This document shows positions 1-7,238 of a stretch of 64,000 nt of DNA, piece by piece (position 1 is the stretch's first letter; every line of letters starts with the position of its first letter). This DNA comes from Rhodobiaceae bacterium UBA7804. Its GTDB lineage: Bacteria > Pseudomonadota > Alphaproteobacteria > Parvibaculales > Parvibaculaceae. Location: contig DLCG01000006.1 of the NCBI GenBank assembly GCA_002480495.1, forward strand, positions 104,479-168,478, given 5' to 3'. The notes below the pieces were generated by a model. It was not told the DNA's origin. It saw nothing but the letters and a program-made list of their open reading frames with translations, and made no database searches. The translations under genes and the position numbers were made by a program.

Positions 1-335
1 TTTATGAGCTCCGCCTGTTTGGAACAGCTGTTGAGACCAATCTCCGGTTCGGTGGTTCGCTGACCGCGATATTGGCCAATCTTATCGAGAATATTCGCCG
101 TCGTGCTGCGGTCATGCGTGAGGTCAGGGTGAGCACCTCTCAGATCAGGGCGAGCGCATGGGTGCTTGGGCTTCTGCCAATGGTCGTCGCTTCAGTCGTC
201 ATGGCACAGAGCCCGGATTATGTGCGCTGGTTCATCGACAACCCCTCCGGCCAGACACTGCTCATCTATTGCGCGGTATCCCAGGTTCTGGGTGCCTTCA
301 TGATGAGAAGCGTCGTCGGATCAACTTCATACTAG
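1..335 (+). CDS. tadB: TadB-type pilus assembly inner-membrane protein, C-terminal fragment
   Basis: This is the 3' end of a gene cut by the window start; the reading frame is open from base 3 and ends with TAG at 333-335. About 110 residues are visible. They hold a type II secretion F-domain tail: a basic stretch (IENIRRR) followed by two hydrophobic segments and the short C-terminus typical of TadB. TadB and TadC form the inner-membrane platform for Flp pilus assembly. The next gene, 15 bp downstream, is a TadC homologue, which supports the call. The start codon and most of the protein lie outside the window. Confidence 0.8.
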   Translation, partial: YELRLFGTAVETNLRFGGSLTAILANLIENIRRRAAVMREVRVSTSQIRASAWVLGLLPMVVASVVMAQSPDYVRWFIDNPSGQTLLIYCAVSQVLGAFMMRSVVGSTSY

Positions 336-350
336 GGGAGCATCGAAGCT

Positions 351-1292
351 TTGCTGGAGGGATTGACATGGATGGTGGCGCTGCTGGCGGTGACGGGCGG
401 AGTGTTCGTTTTTGCTGCATCCGTCCCGGCTCTGTTTCGGCGGCATGAAGTTGCCGCCCGACTGTCCGATCTATTTACACCTGATCTGCCTAGAAACACC
501 TGGGTGGAAAGCGTTCTGCACCTTTTGGAGCGGATTGGCCGCCGCCTTGAAGGCGCGGGAGCAAATCAGGAGTTGAAAACGCTCGTTCTCCGCGCGGGAT
601 TTTTTCAACCGTCCATGCTCCACATTTTTGTGGCGTTGCGTTACCTGGTTGCCCTCACTGTCGGAGTATTGGTCGTTGCCTCGCGTGCGGGTGCGACCGG
701 GATATCTCCGATCGATGTGCTGCTTGGCTTGTTCTTCGGCTACTTGTTCTATCGTTATGCGCTGATCGCATTGAAGCTTTACGCAGACCGGCGGGCAAAC
801 ATCATCCGCCGAGAATTGCCGCCCGTTCTCGATATCATGCTGATGGCGCTCGATGCAGGCGTGAGCATCGATCAATGTATGCGCTATGTCGCAAGCGTGG
901 CGGTACGAACGGCGCCGGTGACAAGTGACGTGCTTCGTCGTCACATTGCCGACATCGATGGTGGCATGCCATATGACGCCGCGTTGGACAGGCTGGGTAT
1001 GCGGCTCGGCATCGATGAAGGTCAGGATTTTGCCTCGACAATCAAGCAGGCGCTGTTTCAGGGTGGTGAGCTCGGCACCACGCTTCGGCGTTTTTCCGCC
1101 GATCTGTCTGACAAACGAATGTCGACGGCGCGCGAACAAGTTGGCCGAAAGGCACCTCACCTGACGCTCGTCATGATTCTGTTCTTCATGCCGGTACTGT
1201 TGATTGTGTTGGCTGGTCCAGCAGTTGTGGAGCTTAAAGGCGCTCTGCAGAACGCTGGAGAGCAGATGACGAAATCGAGGGCAGTTAGATGA
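351..1292 (+). CDS. tadC: TadC-type pilus assembly inner-membrane protein
   Basis: The 313-residue product has a hydrophobic N-terminus (about residues 8-28), two membrane segments near 98-145, an F-domain region around 150-280 and a C-terminal membrane segment near 275-297. This is the usual TadC layout and length. Together with TadB it should form the inner-membrane platform for Flp pilus extrusion. The start is ambiguous. TTG at 351 has AGGGGAG ten bases upstream, while ATG at 372 has GGAGGG at a similar distance; the longer form is given. The 3' end overlaps tadD (ATGA), so translation is probably coupled. Confidence 0.85.
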   Translation: MLEGLTWMVALLAVTGGVFVFAASVPALFRRHEVAARLSDLFTPDLPRNTWVESVLHLLERIGRRLEGAGANQELKTLVLRAGFFQPSMLHIFVALRYLVALTVGVLVVASRAGATGISPIDVLLGLFFGYLFYRYALIALKLYADRRANIIRRELPPVLDIMLMALDAGVSIDQCMRYVASVAVRTAPVTSDVLRRHIADIDGGMPYDAALDRLGMRLGIDEGQDFASTIKQALFQGGELGTTLRRFSADLSDKRMSTAREQVGRKAPHLTLVMILFFMPVLLIVLAGPAVVELKGALQNAGEQMTKSRAVR

Positions 1293-2002
1293 AAAAAATT
1301 CTTCTCCTTGCGGCATTTGTTCCGCTTGCGGGCTGCGCAGATTATGGCTTTGACCCGATAGCAACTATCTCTCCCGCCTCCAGCAATGTTCAGGTGCTCG
1401 ATGAGGCTTCGACATCCAGGCTTTATTTGAGCGTCGTAAACGGCTTGATTGAGCAGGGCCGCTATCGTGCAGCCCTCGCTTATCTGGATCAGTATGCCGT
1501 GAAGGAACGCAAGACCGCTTACTTTCTACAGCTTTATGGCGAGGCTCTGCTGGGTACTGAACAATATGATGCGGCTGCGGAGGCTTTTGCGGAGCTCGAG
1601 AGCACGGAGCTCGAAGCCGATGGCTTCAACGGCATCGGCCGAGTAAAGGCGGCGCAGGGCGATTGGCGTATGGCCGCCGAAAATTTCCAGAAGGCGGTCA
1701 ACGTAAGACCTTCCAGCTCGGAGTTTCTGAATAATCTCGGCTATGCCCAGCTTTGCGTGGGCGGTGAAGCTATTCCAGCCGCGGAGTTCAACCTTCGTCA
1801 GGCGCAGGAGCTTGATCCCACATCAACGTCAATCCGCAATAATTTGGTGATTGCCCTGCTTATGGCGGGCAAGGAGGAGCAGGCGAGGCGATTGCTCGCG
1901 GGCATTCCGACTATGCGTGAGAGAGCAGAGGTTCAGGCCTTCGCCGCCACCTGGCTCGAGCGACACATGAGAGGTGATGAACCGGCAAAGGAGGATATGT
2001 GA
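1289..2002 (+). CDS. tadD: TadD-type TPR lipoprotein
   Basis: The 237-residue product begins with a lipoprotein signal peptide whose lipobox is LAGC (Cys16). Alanine-rich helical repeats of TPR character follow through about residue 210, including a segment beginning NLGYAQL. TadD proteins are TPR lipoproteins needed for Flp pilus assembly, probably as outer-membrane secretin pilotins or scaffolds. The ATG overlaps the tadC stop, and the gene ends in a TGATG overlap with the next small lipoprotein, so all three are translated as one operon. Family and gene order agree; direct function is inferred. Confidence 0.82.
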   Translation: MKKILLLAAFVPLAGCADYGFDPIATISPASSNVQVLDEASTSRLYLSVVNGLIEQGRYRAALAYLDQYAVKERKTAYFLQLYGEALLGTEQYDAAAEAFAELESTELEADGFNGIGRVKAAQGDWRMAAENFQKAVNVRPSSSEFLNNLGYAQLCVGGEAIPAAEFNLRQAQELDPTSTSIRNNLVIALLMAGKEEQARRLLAGIPTMRERAEVQAFAATWLERHMRGDEPAKEDM

Positions 2003-2238
2003 TGAAACAGCTCGTTGTAGCCGGTGCGATTGCCGCAACACTGCTCGCCGCCTGTTCCACTCCGCGTGCTGATGTTGCAACGCCGCCGCCATCACGTGCC
2101 AAAGCCGTGCTGGACGCGCAATATGCGGCTGAGGGCAGACAAGCCCCGATGCAATCCGCCGAAGCAAACAGAATTTACGAGAATTACCTCGAAGGAATTG
2201 GCGAGGAACCGAAGAAGAAGACAGAAGAAATGGAGTAA
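2002..2238 (+). CDS. Small Tad-locus lipoprotein, function unknown
   Basis: The 78-residue product has a short lipoprotein signal ending in LAAC (Cys18), then a proline-rich linker and a charged, acidic and lysine-rich tail (EEPKKKTEEME). The ATG at 2002 is preferred over GTG at 1999 because AAAGGAGG lies seven bases upstream and the A of the ATG overlaps the tadD stop. No enzymatic domain is visible. Its place between tadD and the flp pilin gene suggests an accessory outer-membrane component of the pilus machine, but that rests on context only. Confidence 0.6.
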   Translation: MKQLVVAGAIAATLLAACSTPRADVATPPPSRAKAVLDAQYAAEGRQAPMQSAEANRIYENYLEGIGEEPKKKTEEME

Positions 2239-2485
2239 ATGGGGAGGGCAGGCTTGTGTGATTGAAGTTGAAATCTGCTTTTCGGTCAGCTGTAGACGAT
2301 CAAGACCATTCTCATAACGTGGTTTTAGGCTGCGTTAGCAATTGATAAGGCAAAATTCCATCAGTGAGGATGCCTGAAAACTGATACGTTATTTAAGGGA
2401 GCTGCCTCGTGCAGAGTGGAGGAGCCAGGTTGGGGGCCTGGTGAAGTGGGTGCCGGAAACGGCAATTTCAAAGTCGGAGGGTTCG

Positions 2486-2683
2486 ATGTCTGAAAGCACA
2501 AAGGCGTTTTTGCGCCGGTTCATGAGAGATCAAAGCGGCATCTCTGCCGTGGAGTACGGTCTGCTCGCAGCGGGTATCGCGGTCGGCCTGTGGGCGATTG
2601 TCGGTGGCGACACCGGCATCGGCACCAACTTGCAGGCGGTGCTGGGCGATGTGCAGGCCGATCTCGCCACCGCTGCCGAATAA
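2486..2683 (+). CDS. flp: Flp-type pilin prepilin
   Basis: This 65-residue protein has the diagnostic Flp prepilin pattern: a short basic leader, a processing site after Gly18 and the sequence ISAVEY, with Glu at mature +5 and Tyr at +6, then one hydrophobic helix. The mature pilin would be about 47 residues. The ATG at 2486 is chosen because GGAGG (2476-2480) sits five bases upstream. An in-frame upstream start at 2441 would add 15 residues with no clear ribosome site. A TadV-type peptidase (not in the window) would process it. The gene has 247 bp of noncoding sequence before it, so it may have its own promoter. Confidence 0.9.
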   Translation: MSESTKAFLRRFMRDQSGISAVEYGLLAAGIAVGLWAIVGGDTGIGTNLQAVLGDVQADLATAAE

Positions 2684-2693
2684 GTAAATAACC

Positions 2694-3188
2694 ATGCGAC
2701 CCTGTACGCTTGTGCAAAGGAAGCATGAAAAACGTGGCGGCGCCTCTCCGCGTGGGGAGGCGTCGCCTTCATCTCGCCTTTTCCGCGACAAGAGTGGCTC
2801 GGTCGCAATCGAGTTTGCTTTCGTTGCGGCGGTTTTCCTGACGATCCTGTTTGGGATCATGTCTTATGGGTTCCAGTTCGCAACACGTATCGCATTGTCT
2901 TACGCTGTCACGGAAGGGGGGCGCGCGGCGGTTGCGGGTCTCGATGCGACACAACGGCAGCTGTATGCGACGAACGCCATAAATAATGCGCTCAACGCAT
3001 ATACCCCGATAGTAAATCCGGCCTTCGCCACGCTCGATTTCCAGGAAACCGAGGACGCAGGAGGGAACCGCCTGGAGATCGCTATCGATTACACTGACTC
3101 CCGCTTCTCGTTTCTGCCGTTCATTCCCACGCCGGAAGAAACGATACGGGTGGAGACGACATTCGTCGTCACAGATCCTTCCGCGTGA
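2694..3188 (+). CDS. tadE: TadE-like pseudopilin
   Basis: The 164-residue frame carries the TadE signature: a basic segment, a prepilin-like site (DKSGSVAIEF, residues about 32-41), a single hydrophobic helix and a soluble beta-rich C-terminal part. TadE proteins are minor pseudopilins of Flp pili. The start is uncertain. The only upstream in-frame ATG (2694) has no good ribosome site and would make a 30-residue leader that contains a strong RNA hairpin at 2736-2767; GTG at 2712 is an alternative. The gene ends 6 bp before a sensor kinase gene, so the two are probably cotranscribed. No TadF or TadG follows. Confidence 0.75.
   Translation: MRPCTLVQRKHEKRGGASPRGEASPSSRLFRDKSGSVAIEFAFVAAVFLTILFGIMSYGFQFATRIALSYAVTEGGRAAVAGLDATQRQLYATNAINNALNAYTPIVNPAFATLDFQETEDAGGNRLEIAIDYTDSRFSFLPFIPTPEETIRVETTFVVTDPSA
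2736..2767 (+). promoter_or_regulatory. Strong RNA hairpin between flp and the tadE core
   Basis: Bases 2736-2749 pair with 2754-2767 in 14 consecutive pairs, two of them G-U, around the four-base loop GCGT. The stem overlaps the first codons of the tadE frame. It has no T-run directly after it. It could limit read-through from the highly expressed pilin gene, stabilise the flp 3' end, or occlude tadE translation. The pairing is read directly; the role is inference. Confidence 0.55.
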
Positions 3189-3194
3189 TCCGGC

Positions 3195-5312
3195 ATGACA
3201 TTGGGTAGTCGCCGCCTGAACGAAGATCGCGAACAAGGACGGACGAACATTCTCCATTCATTTGCGGATGTGGCCTTGCTGCTCTCTCGTGTAAAGACGG
3301 GCTCTGAGCTTCACTCTGCACGAGAACAGGCAGCTTCCTGGCTTGCGCGCCAGGCTGCACTTCCGGCCGCTGTTGGTGAAGTAGGTTTCGGGGCATCCGG
3401 TCTGCCGCGCCTTCTCTGGTGTTCGCGGGAGGGCGGGCTCTCGATCTCCGGCGACGAAGACCTGAGCAAATGGTATGAGCATGCAGCCCGGCATGCTGGA
3501 GAGCTATGTGTCGCAAGGGGCAAGAACTGGCGAGGCCTTCTTTCCGCTGGCGAGTTTTCATCCGAAACAGGACTGCGCACAGCCGTCCTTTTTGAAGATG
3601 GAGTTGTGGATCCTGAAGTCGCGGTGAACGCCTCGCAAATCGCCACCCTCGCGGAATCGGCATCCGTCTACGTCAGAAAGTCGATGGCTTCGGCGCTCGA
3701 AAAACGACACCTTCTCGATCTCGTTGAAGATACAACCTCCTGGCTCGCATTGGAGGTGGATATCGTTTGGGAGGCAGGGCCCGACGGGATTATTCGAGTA
3801 CGCCGAATATTGAACGGACGGAAGGATCTGGGCGCGATGATCGATGGGGGAAGTCTCGCCTCCATAAAAATCGATGGTGAACGATCTCTCCTCGGAGCGC
3901 TTCAAGAGTTTGGCTCGGTACGTCATCTCCCCATCGAGGCGGACGGCGCGGCCGGGAGAAATGAGACCTTTCTCGTTTCGGCAAGAATGAACGAGTCGGC
4001 CGGAAGCCCCGGCAGCTGCATCGGCACCATTACTGCTGCGAAGAAGCCGGCAGATGGCTTGGTCCGCCAGACGGCGGCTATGATGGTGCAGATGCGGGAT
4101 GCCCGCCTGCGTGAGGAGCGTCAACGCCGGGAGGCGGAGGCAATGCTTCAGGGGTTGCGTCTTCTTCTCGGTCCGGATGCTTCACGCGAGAAGCTGTCGC
4201 GGCTCGTGGCGTTGGTCTGCGGATGCATAGGTGCAAGCGCGGCCCGTGTGGTGCAACGAGGCCTCGATGGATCGGTGCGTTTCCTGATGCCTCGGGAACA
4301 AAAGCCGGGCGGAGAAGCGGAAGCTGCGTTCGATCTCATCCTGAATCGCAGCGGAGCCGGTTCCGCGGTGGCCTTCGATCTGGGGAGCCGGGAAGGGGCG
4401 ATGCTCACGCGTTCTTTTGGCATAGATGGGAGGCATGCCGCCGCTTTGCCGCTACCGCTTCGAGGCGAAGCGGCCTTTTTGATCTGCGTGACATCCAGGG
4501 ATGCGGGCTTTTCATCATCCGACCTCGATTTCGCCGACAGGCTCACCTTACTTCTGCGGCAGGCTCTTCTTCTCGGCGAAGAACAGAACCAGCTAGCGCA
4601 AACGGCCAAGATGGCTGCGCTTGGTCAAATGTCCGCAAGTATCGCGCATGAACTCCGCCAGCCGCTGAACACGATCTCCCTGGCCGTACAGAATCTCGAG
4701 CTTCTTCTTCAGGCGCCCGAAGTCGACGAGGCTGCTATCGCATCCAAAACAAAGCGCGTCCTCGCGCAAGTCGAGCGGGCGAGCGAAGTTATCGACCGGA
4801 TGAGACGCTTTGGACGCAAGAGCACGGGAGATCAGTCGACAGTTTCGCTGTGCGATCTGGTTGAGAACGTCGAAGCGATCATGCATCACGTTCTGTTGCG
4901 CGCAGGGATACGTCTGGAAACCGAGATTCCGGAGGAGCTTTCGGTGATCGGAGATCAACTTCAGTTCGAGCAGGTATTGGGGAACCTTATACAGAATGCC
5001 GTTGATGCGATATCCGGCATCGGCGCGAAGCACGAACGATCGGAAGGGTTGATCCGTCTACGTGCCGAAGTGCCTGCGGAGGAAAAAGCCATGGTTATCC
5101 TGCGGGTCGAGGACTCAGGTCCGGGATTTCGCCAGGAGATACTGGATCGCGTTCTCGAACCTTTCTTCACGACCAAGTCAGCCGAACATGGCACAGGTCT
5201 CGGACTTGCAATCTGCAACACGATCATTCGTGAAAGCGGTGGCCGCATTGAACTCGGCAATCATGAAGCCGGCGGCTATGTCGCGTTGATATTGCCGCGC
5301 GAAATAGCTTGA
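3195..5312 (+). CDS. Soluble sensor histidine kinase linked to the Tad locus
   Basis: The 705-residue protein has no clear membrane segment. Its C-terminal kinase core is complete: H-box AHELRQPLN with phospho-acceptor His485, N-box NLIQNAVDAI, G1 box DSGPGF, F-box FFTTK and G2 box GTGLGLAI. A GAF-like region lies about residues 320-460, preceded by a helical linker rich in Arg and Glu. The N-terminal 300 residues are not recognised. The ATG lies 6 bp after tadE, so it may be cotranscribed with pilus genes and report on or regulate them. It converges on an OmpR-type regulator with only 7 bp between the stop codons; that regulator is the most likely partner. Confidence 0.85.
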   Translation: MTLGSRRLNEDREQGRTNILHSFADVALLLSRVKTGSELHSAREQAASWLARQAALPAAVGEVGFGASGLPRLLWCSREGGLSISGDEDLSKWYEHAARHAGELCVARGKNWRGLLSAGEFSSETGLRTAVLFEDGVVDPEVAVNASQIATLAESASVYVRKSMASALEKRHLLDLVEDTTSWLALEVDIVWEAGPDGIIRVRRILNGRKDLGAMIDGGSLASIKIDGERSLLGALQEFGSVRHLPIEADGAAGRNETFLVSARMNESAGSPGSCIGTITAAKKPADGLVRQTAAMMVQMRDARLREERQRREAEAMLQGLRLLLGPDASREKLSRLVALVCGCIGASAARVVQRGLDGSVRFLMPREQKPGGEAEAAFDLILNRSGAGSAVAFDLGSREGAMLTRSFGIDGRHAAALPLPLRGEAAFLICVTSRDAGFSSSDLDFADRLTLLLRQALLLGEEQNQLAQTAKMAALGQMSASIAHELRQPLNTISLAVQNLELLLQAPEVDEAAIASKTKRVLAQVERASEVIDRMRRFGRKSTGDQSTVSLCDLVENVEAIMHHVLLRAGIRLETEIPEELSVIGDQLQFEQVLGNLIQNAVDAISGIGAKHERSEGLIRLRAEVPAEEKAMVILRVEDSGPGFRQEILDRVLEPFFTTKSAEHGTGLGLAICNTIIRESGGRIELGNHEAGGYVALILPREIA

Positions 5313-5319
5313 TCTGGCC

Positions 5320-6096
5320 TCACTCCGTGCTTGGAAAGCCCGTGAAAAGGTATCCCTTGCCGCGAATGGTCTTGATCACCATCGGATGATCGGGGTTGGG
5401 CTCGAGCTTGCGCCGGAGTTTCACCACGATGCTGTCGAGACTTCGGTCATAAGGCTGCCACTGGCGATTGAAGACGCGACGGCAAAGATCTTCCCGCGTT
5501 TGGGGATTTCCCTCATGGGCGACGAGCTCGATCAGGAGATCGCATTCGGCGGTTGTGAGGGGGACCAGAGAGCCATCCGGCGTTGAAAGCCGGCGGCGAT
5601 GAGGGTCAAATTTCCAGCGAGCACTTGCTTCTTCAAGTTCGCCGGAGGCCGATGCGCTCTTGCGCGTATTCGATCCACCCGAGCCTCCGCTGCGGCGTAA
5701 CAGGGCGCGAATGCGTGCAAGCAGTTCGCGAAGATTCACTGGTTTGACGACGTAATCGTCGGCGCCCAATTCCAGACCCACAACTTTGTCGGTAGCTTCA
5801 CCCTGACCGGTAACCATGATGCAGGGAGTTGTATGCGTTTGACGAATCTCGCGGAGAATGTCGAAGCCGTTATCGGAGCCGAGCAGCAGGTCGAGCACGA
5901 TGAGATCGAACTGGCCCTCTGAAAATGCCTTGAGTGCCGATTGAGCATCGCAGGCTTCGGTCACCACCATGCCGTTGGCACTCAGATAGGACTTCATTTC
6001 TTCTCTGATCTCGGGGTCGTCGTCGACCAGCAGAAGCGAAGCTGCATGAGTTGCGGTCATGTGCGACGAACCGTTCTGTTCTGCCGTGACAGTCAT
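5320..6096 (-). CDS. OmpR-family response regulator
   Basis: The 258-residue protein has a receiver domain (about 20-130) with the acidic pocket VDDD and phospho-acceptor Asp69 (LIVLDLL), the conserved Lys in VVKPVN, and a C-terminal winged-helix DNA-binding domain (about 165-255). GGAGGG sits six bases before the ATG at 6096, which decides that start over a second Met 12 codons in. It is transcribed toward the sensor kinase gene at 3195-5312. Such convergent pairs are less common than operonic ones, so the partnership is likely but unproven. The targets may include the neighbouring Tad genes. Confidence 0.87.
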   Translation of the reverse strand: MTVTAEQNGSSHMTATHAASLLLVDDDPEIREEMKSYLSANGMVVTEACDAQSALKAFSEGQFDLIVLDLLLGSDNGFDILREIRQTHTTPCIMVTGQGEATDKVVGLELGADDYVVKPVNLRELLARIRALLRRSGGSGGSNTRKSASASGELEEASARWKFDPHRRRLSTPDGSLVPLTTAECDLLIELVAHEGNPQTREDLCRRVFNRQWQPYDRSLDSIVVKLRRKLEPNPDHPMVIKTIRGKGYLFTGFPSTE

Positions 6097-6481
6097 CGTT
6101 TTCCCTCCACCCGACTGAACAACAACTAGGCCGAATGCGAACTTTGAGCACCCTCTTACTCAATTCGCAGCCTCGCCCAAGTCTAGACCGGCACCGTTTA
6201 AGAATCCTATACCAAATTCAATAAACCGTTCTTTCCGTCTAAACTTGCTAAGACTGTCGTTTCTTCTTAAATCGCAACACACACGGCCGCTTTAATTCTT
6301 CGGAGTACGTATCGGAACTCCGCTTTCTGTTGCGGGCGGAATTCAAGCTCGCCCGGCGCGCCCCGCATTCACCAATCAGTACAGTTTTCTACACCTTGCA
6401 GCCTGTTTTTCCCGGCAAGGTCGAACATGTAACGCATGAATGCGGCCGCGGCGCGAGAGGCGTCATACCGAGGATCAGGCC
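6097..6481. other. Intergenic region with divergent promoters
   Basis: This 385-bp stretch separates the minus-strand response regulator from a small plus-strand gene. Its first 200 bases are AT-rich relative to the genome, as expected for promoters. It holds an inverted repeat ACCTTGC (6393-6399) / GCAAGGT (6415-6421) and a weaker hairpin at 6301-6322. No coding sequence is apparent. Confidence 0.5.
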
Positions 6482-6655
6482 ATGAACTATGACTTCGACA
6501 TCATGGACTCCAACTCGAACCCGATCGACGATCGCACGACGGACCTTGCGGGCGCCGTCGAAAGCCTGAGCGATGACGAACTGCGGGACCTCCTGGTGGC
6601 CCTGCTCTCCGAGTGGCGAAAGCGTTGCGGTGTTGACGAAGGTCTTCATAACTGA
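6482..6655 (+). CDS. Small acidic hypothetical protein (57 aa)
   Basis: This short frame encodes 57 residues that are strongly acidic, with many Asp, Asn and Ser in the first third and a predicted amphipathic helix in the second half (SLSDDELRDLLVALLSEW). GAGG lies about ten bases before the ATG. No family is recognised. The helix ending in WRKRC suggests a small regulatory or adaptor protein, but that is speculation. An inverted repeat, ACCTTGC/GCAAGGT, lies 60-90 bp upstream. It may not be expressed; codon use looks like that of its neighbours. Confidence 0.5.
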   Translation: MNYDFDIMDSNSNPIDDRTTDLAGAVESLSDDELRDLLVALLSEWRKRCGVDEGLHN

Positions 6656-6680
6656 AGCCGCGCGTTGTCACCGTGAGAAG

Positions 6681-7097
6681 TCATGGGCGGTTCTGCTGCT
6701 GCTTCTGGCAGGAGTAGCCCCAGGTCAGGCTAGTTGCGAGATCGAGATTTGCAGGAAGATCGCGAATCTGCGGCCGCTGCTCCAGCAATGCAAGAAAGAG
6801 CTGCCGTACTTTTTCCGCGCTGACCCCTTTCGGGGGCAAGCAAAAGCCAGGCGATTTCATTTCACGCCTCGCAATCGCGTAATGCCCCAGAAATCCTTGA
6901 ATATAGGCGCCGCAAAGCGCGAGACGGTCACGTTCCGCCGCAGTGAGAGCTTTGGCGTCCGTGGGATTGCCGCAGACCTGCGCGAGATCGGCTCCCGTCT
7001 GAAGGGAGTATCGGGTTTCCGCCGTCGCAGGCGCCCCGGCGAGAAGCAAGGCCGCCAAGGCGGTCCCAGCAGCGCAGTGATTGAGAAGCTTTTTCAT
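6681..7097 (-). CDS. Secreted small protein, Rap1a/Tai-like
   Basis: The 138-residue product has a clear Sec signal peptide (residues 1-26, cleavage after PATA) and a small mature domain with three spaced cysteines: ALCGAYIQGF, GFCLPP and the C-terminal GYSCQK, plus an early VCGN. The pattern C-x2-Y-x2-G with paired cysteines resembles the Rap1a/Tai family, some members of which are periplasmic immunity proteins. No type VI secretion genes or toxin lie nearby, so an immunity role is not supported here. It is a single gene, convergent with the small gene at 6482. Confidence 0.5.
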   Translation of the reverse strand: MKKLLNHCAAGTALAALLLAGAPATAETRYSLQTGADLAQVCGNPTDAKALTAAERDRLALCGAYIQGFLGHYAIARREMKSPGFCLPPKGVSAEKVRQLFLALLEQRPQIRDLPANLDLATSLTWGYSCQKQQQNRP

Positions 7098-7190
7098 GCC
7101 GATTCTCCTTTTCTGGTCACTCGCCGAAGTTTCTGCGGCAAAACCTGTGGGAGAAATCTAGCAAGCTGAGTCAAACAACTTGATCTAATG

Positions 7191-7210
7191 TTGTCGTCAA
7201 TTGTCGACAA
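7191..7210. promoter_or_regulatory. Tandem 10-bp near-palindromes, candidate operator
   Basis: TTGTCGTCAA (7191-7200) is directly followed by TTGTCGACAA (7201-7210), a perfect palindrome. An inverted repeat TCCGG/CCGGA follows at 7214-7230. The site lies upstream of the minus-strand gene at 6681-7097 and just past the P450 stop codon, so an operator for the small secreted protein is the likeliest role. Confidence 0.4.
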
Positions 7211-7238
7211 CTGTCCGGCATTGTACCGGATGGCACAT

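Noticed and set aside
2320..2340. A CtrA-type site before flp
   Set aside because: TTAG-N6-TTAG resembles but does not fit the TTAA-N7-TTAA consensus.
2694..2770. A frameshift in tadE starting from the ATG at 2725
   Set aside because: That ATG opens a different frame that stops after about 38 codons and lacks the pilin-like motif; the 2694 frame is continuous through the whole domain.
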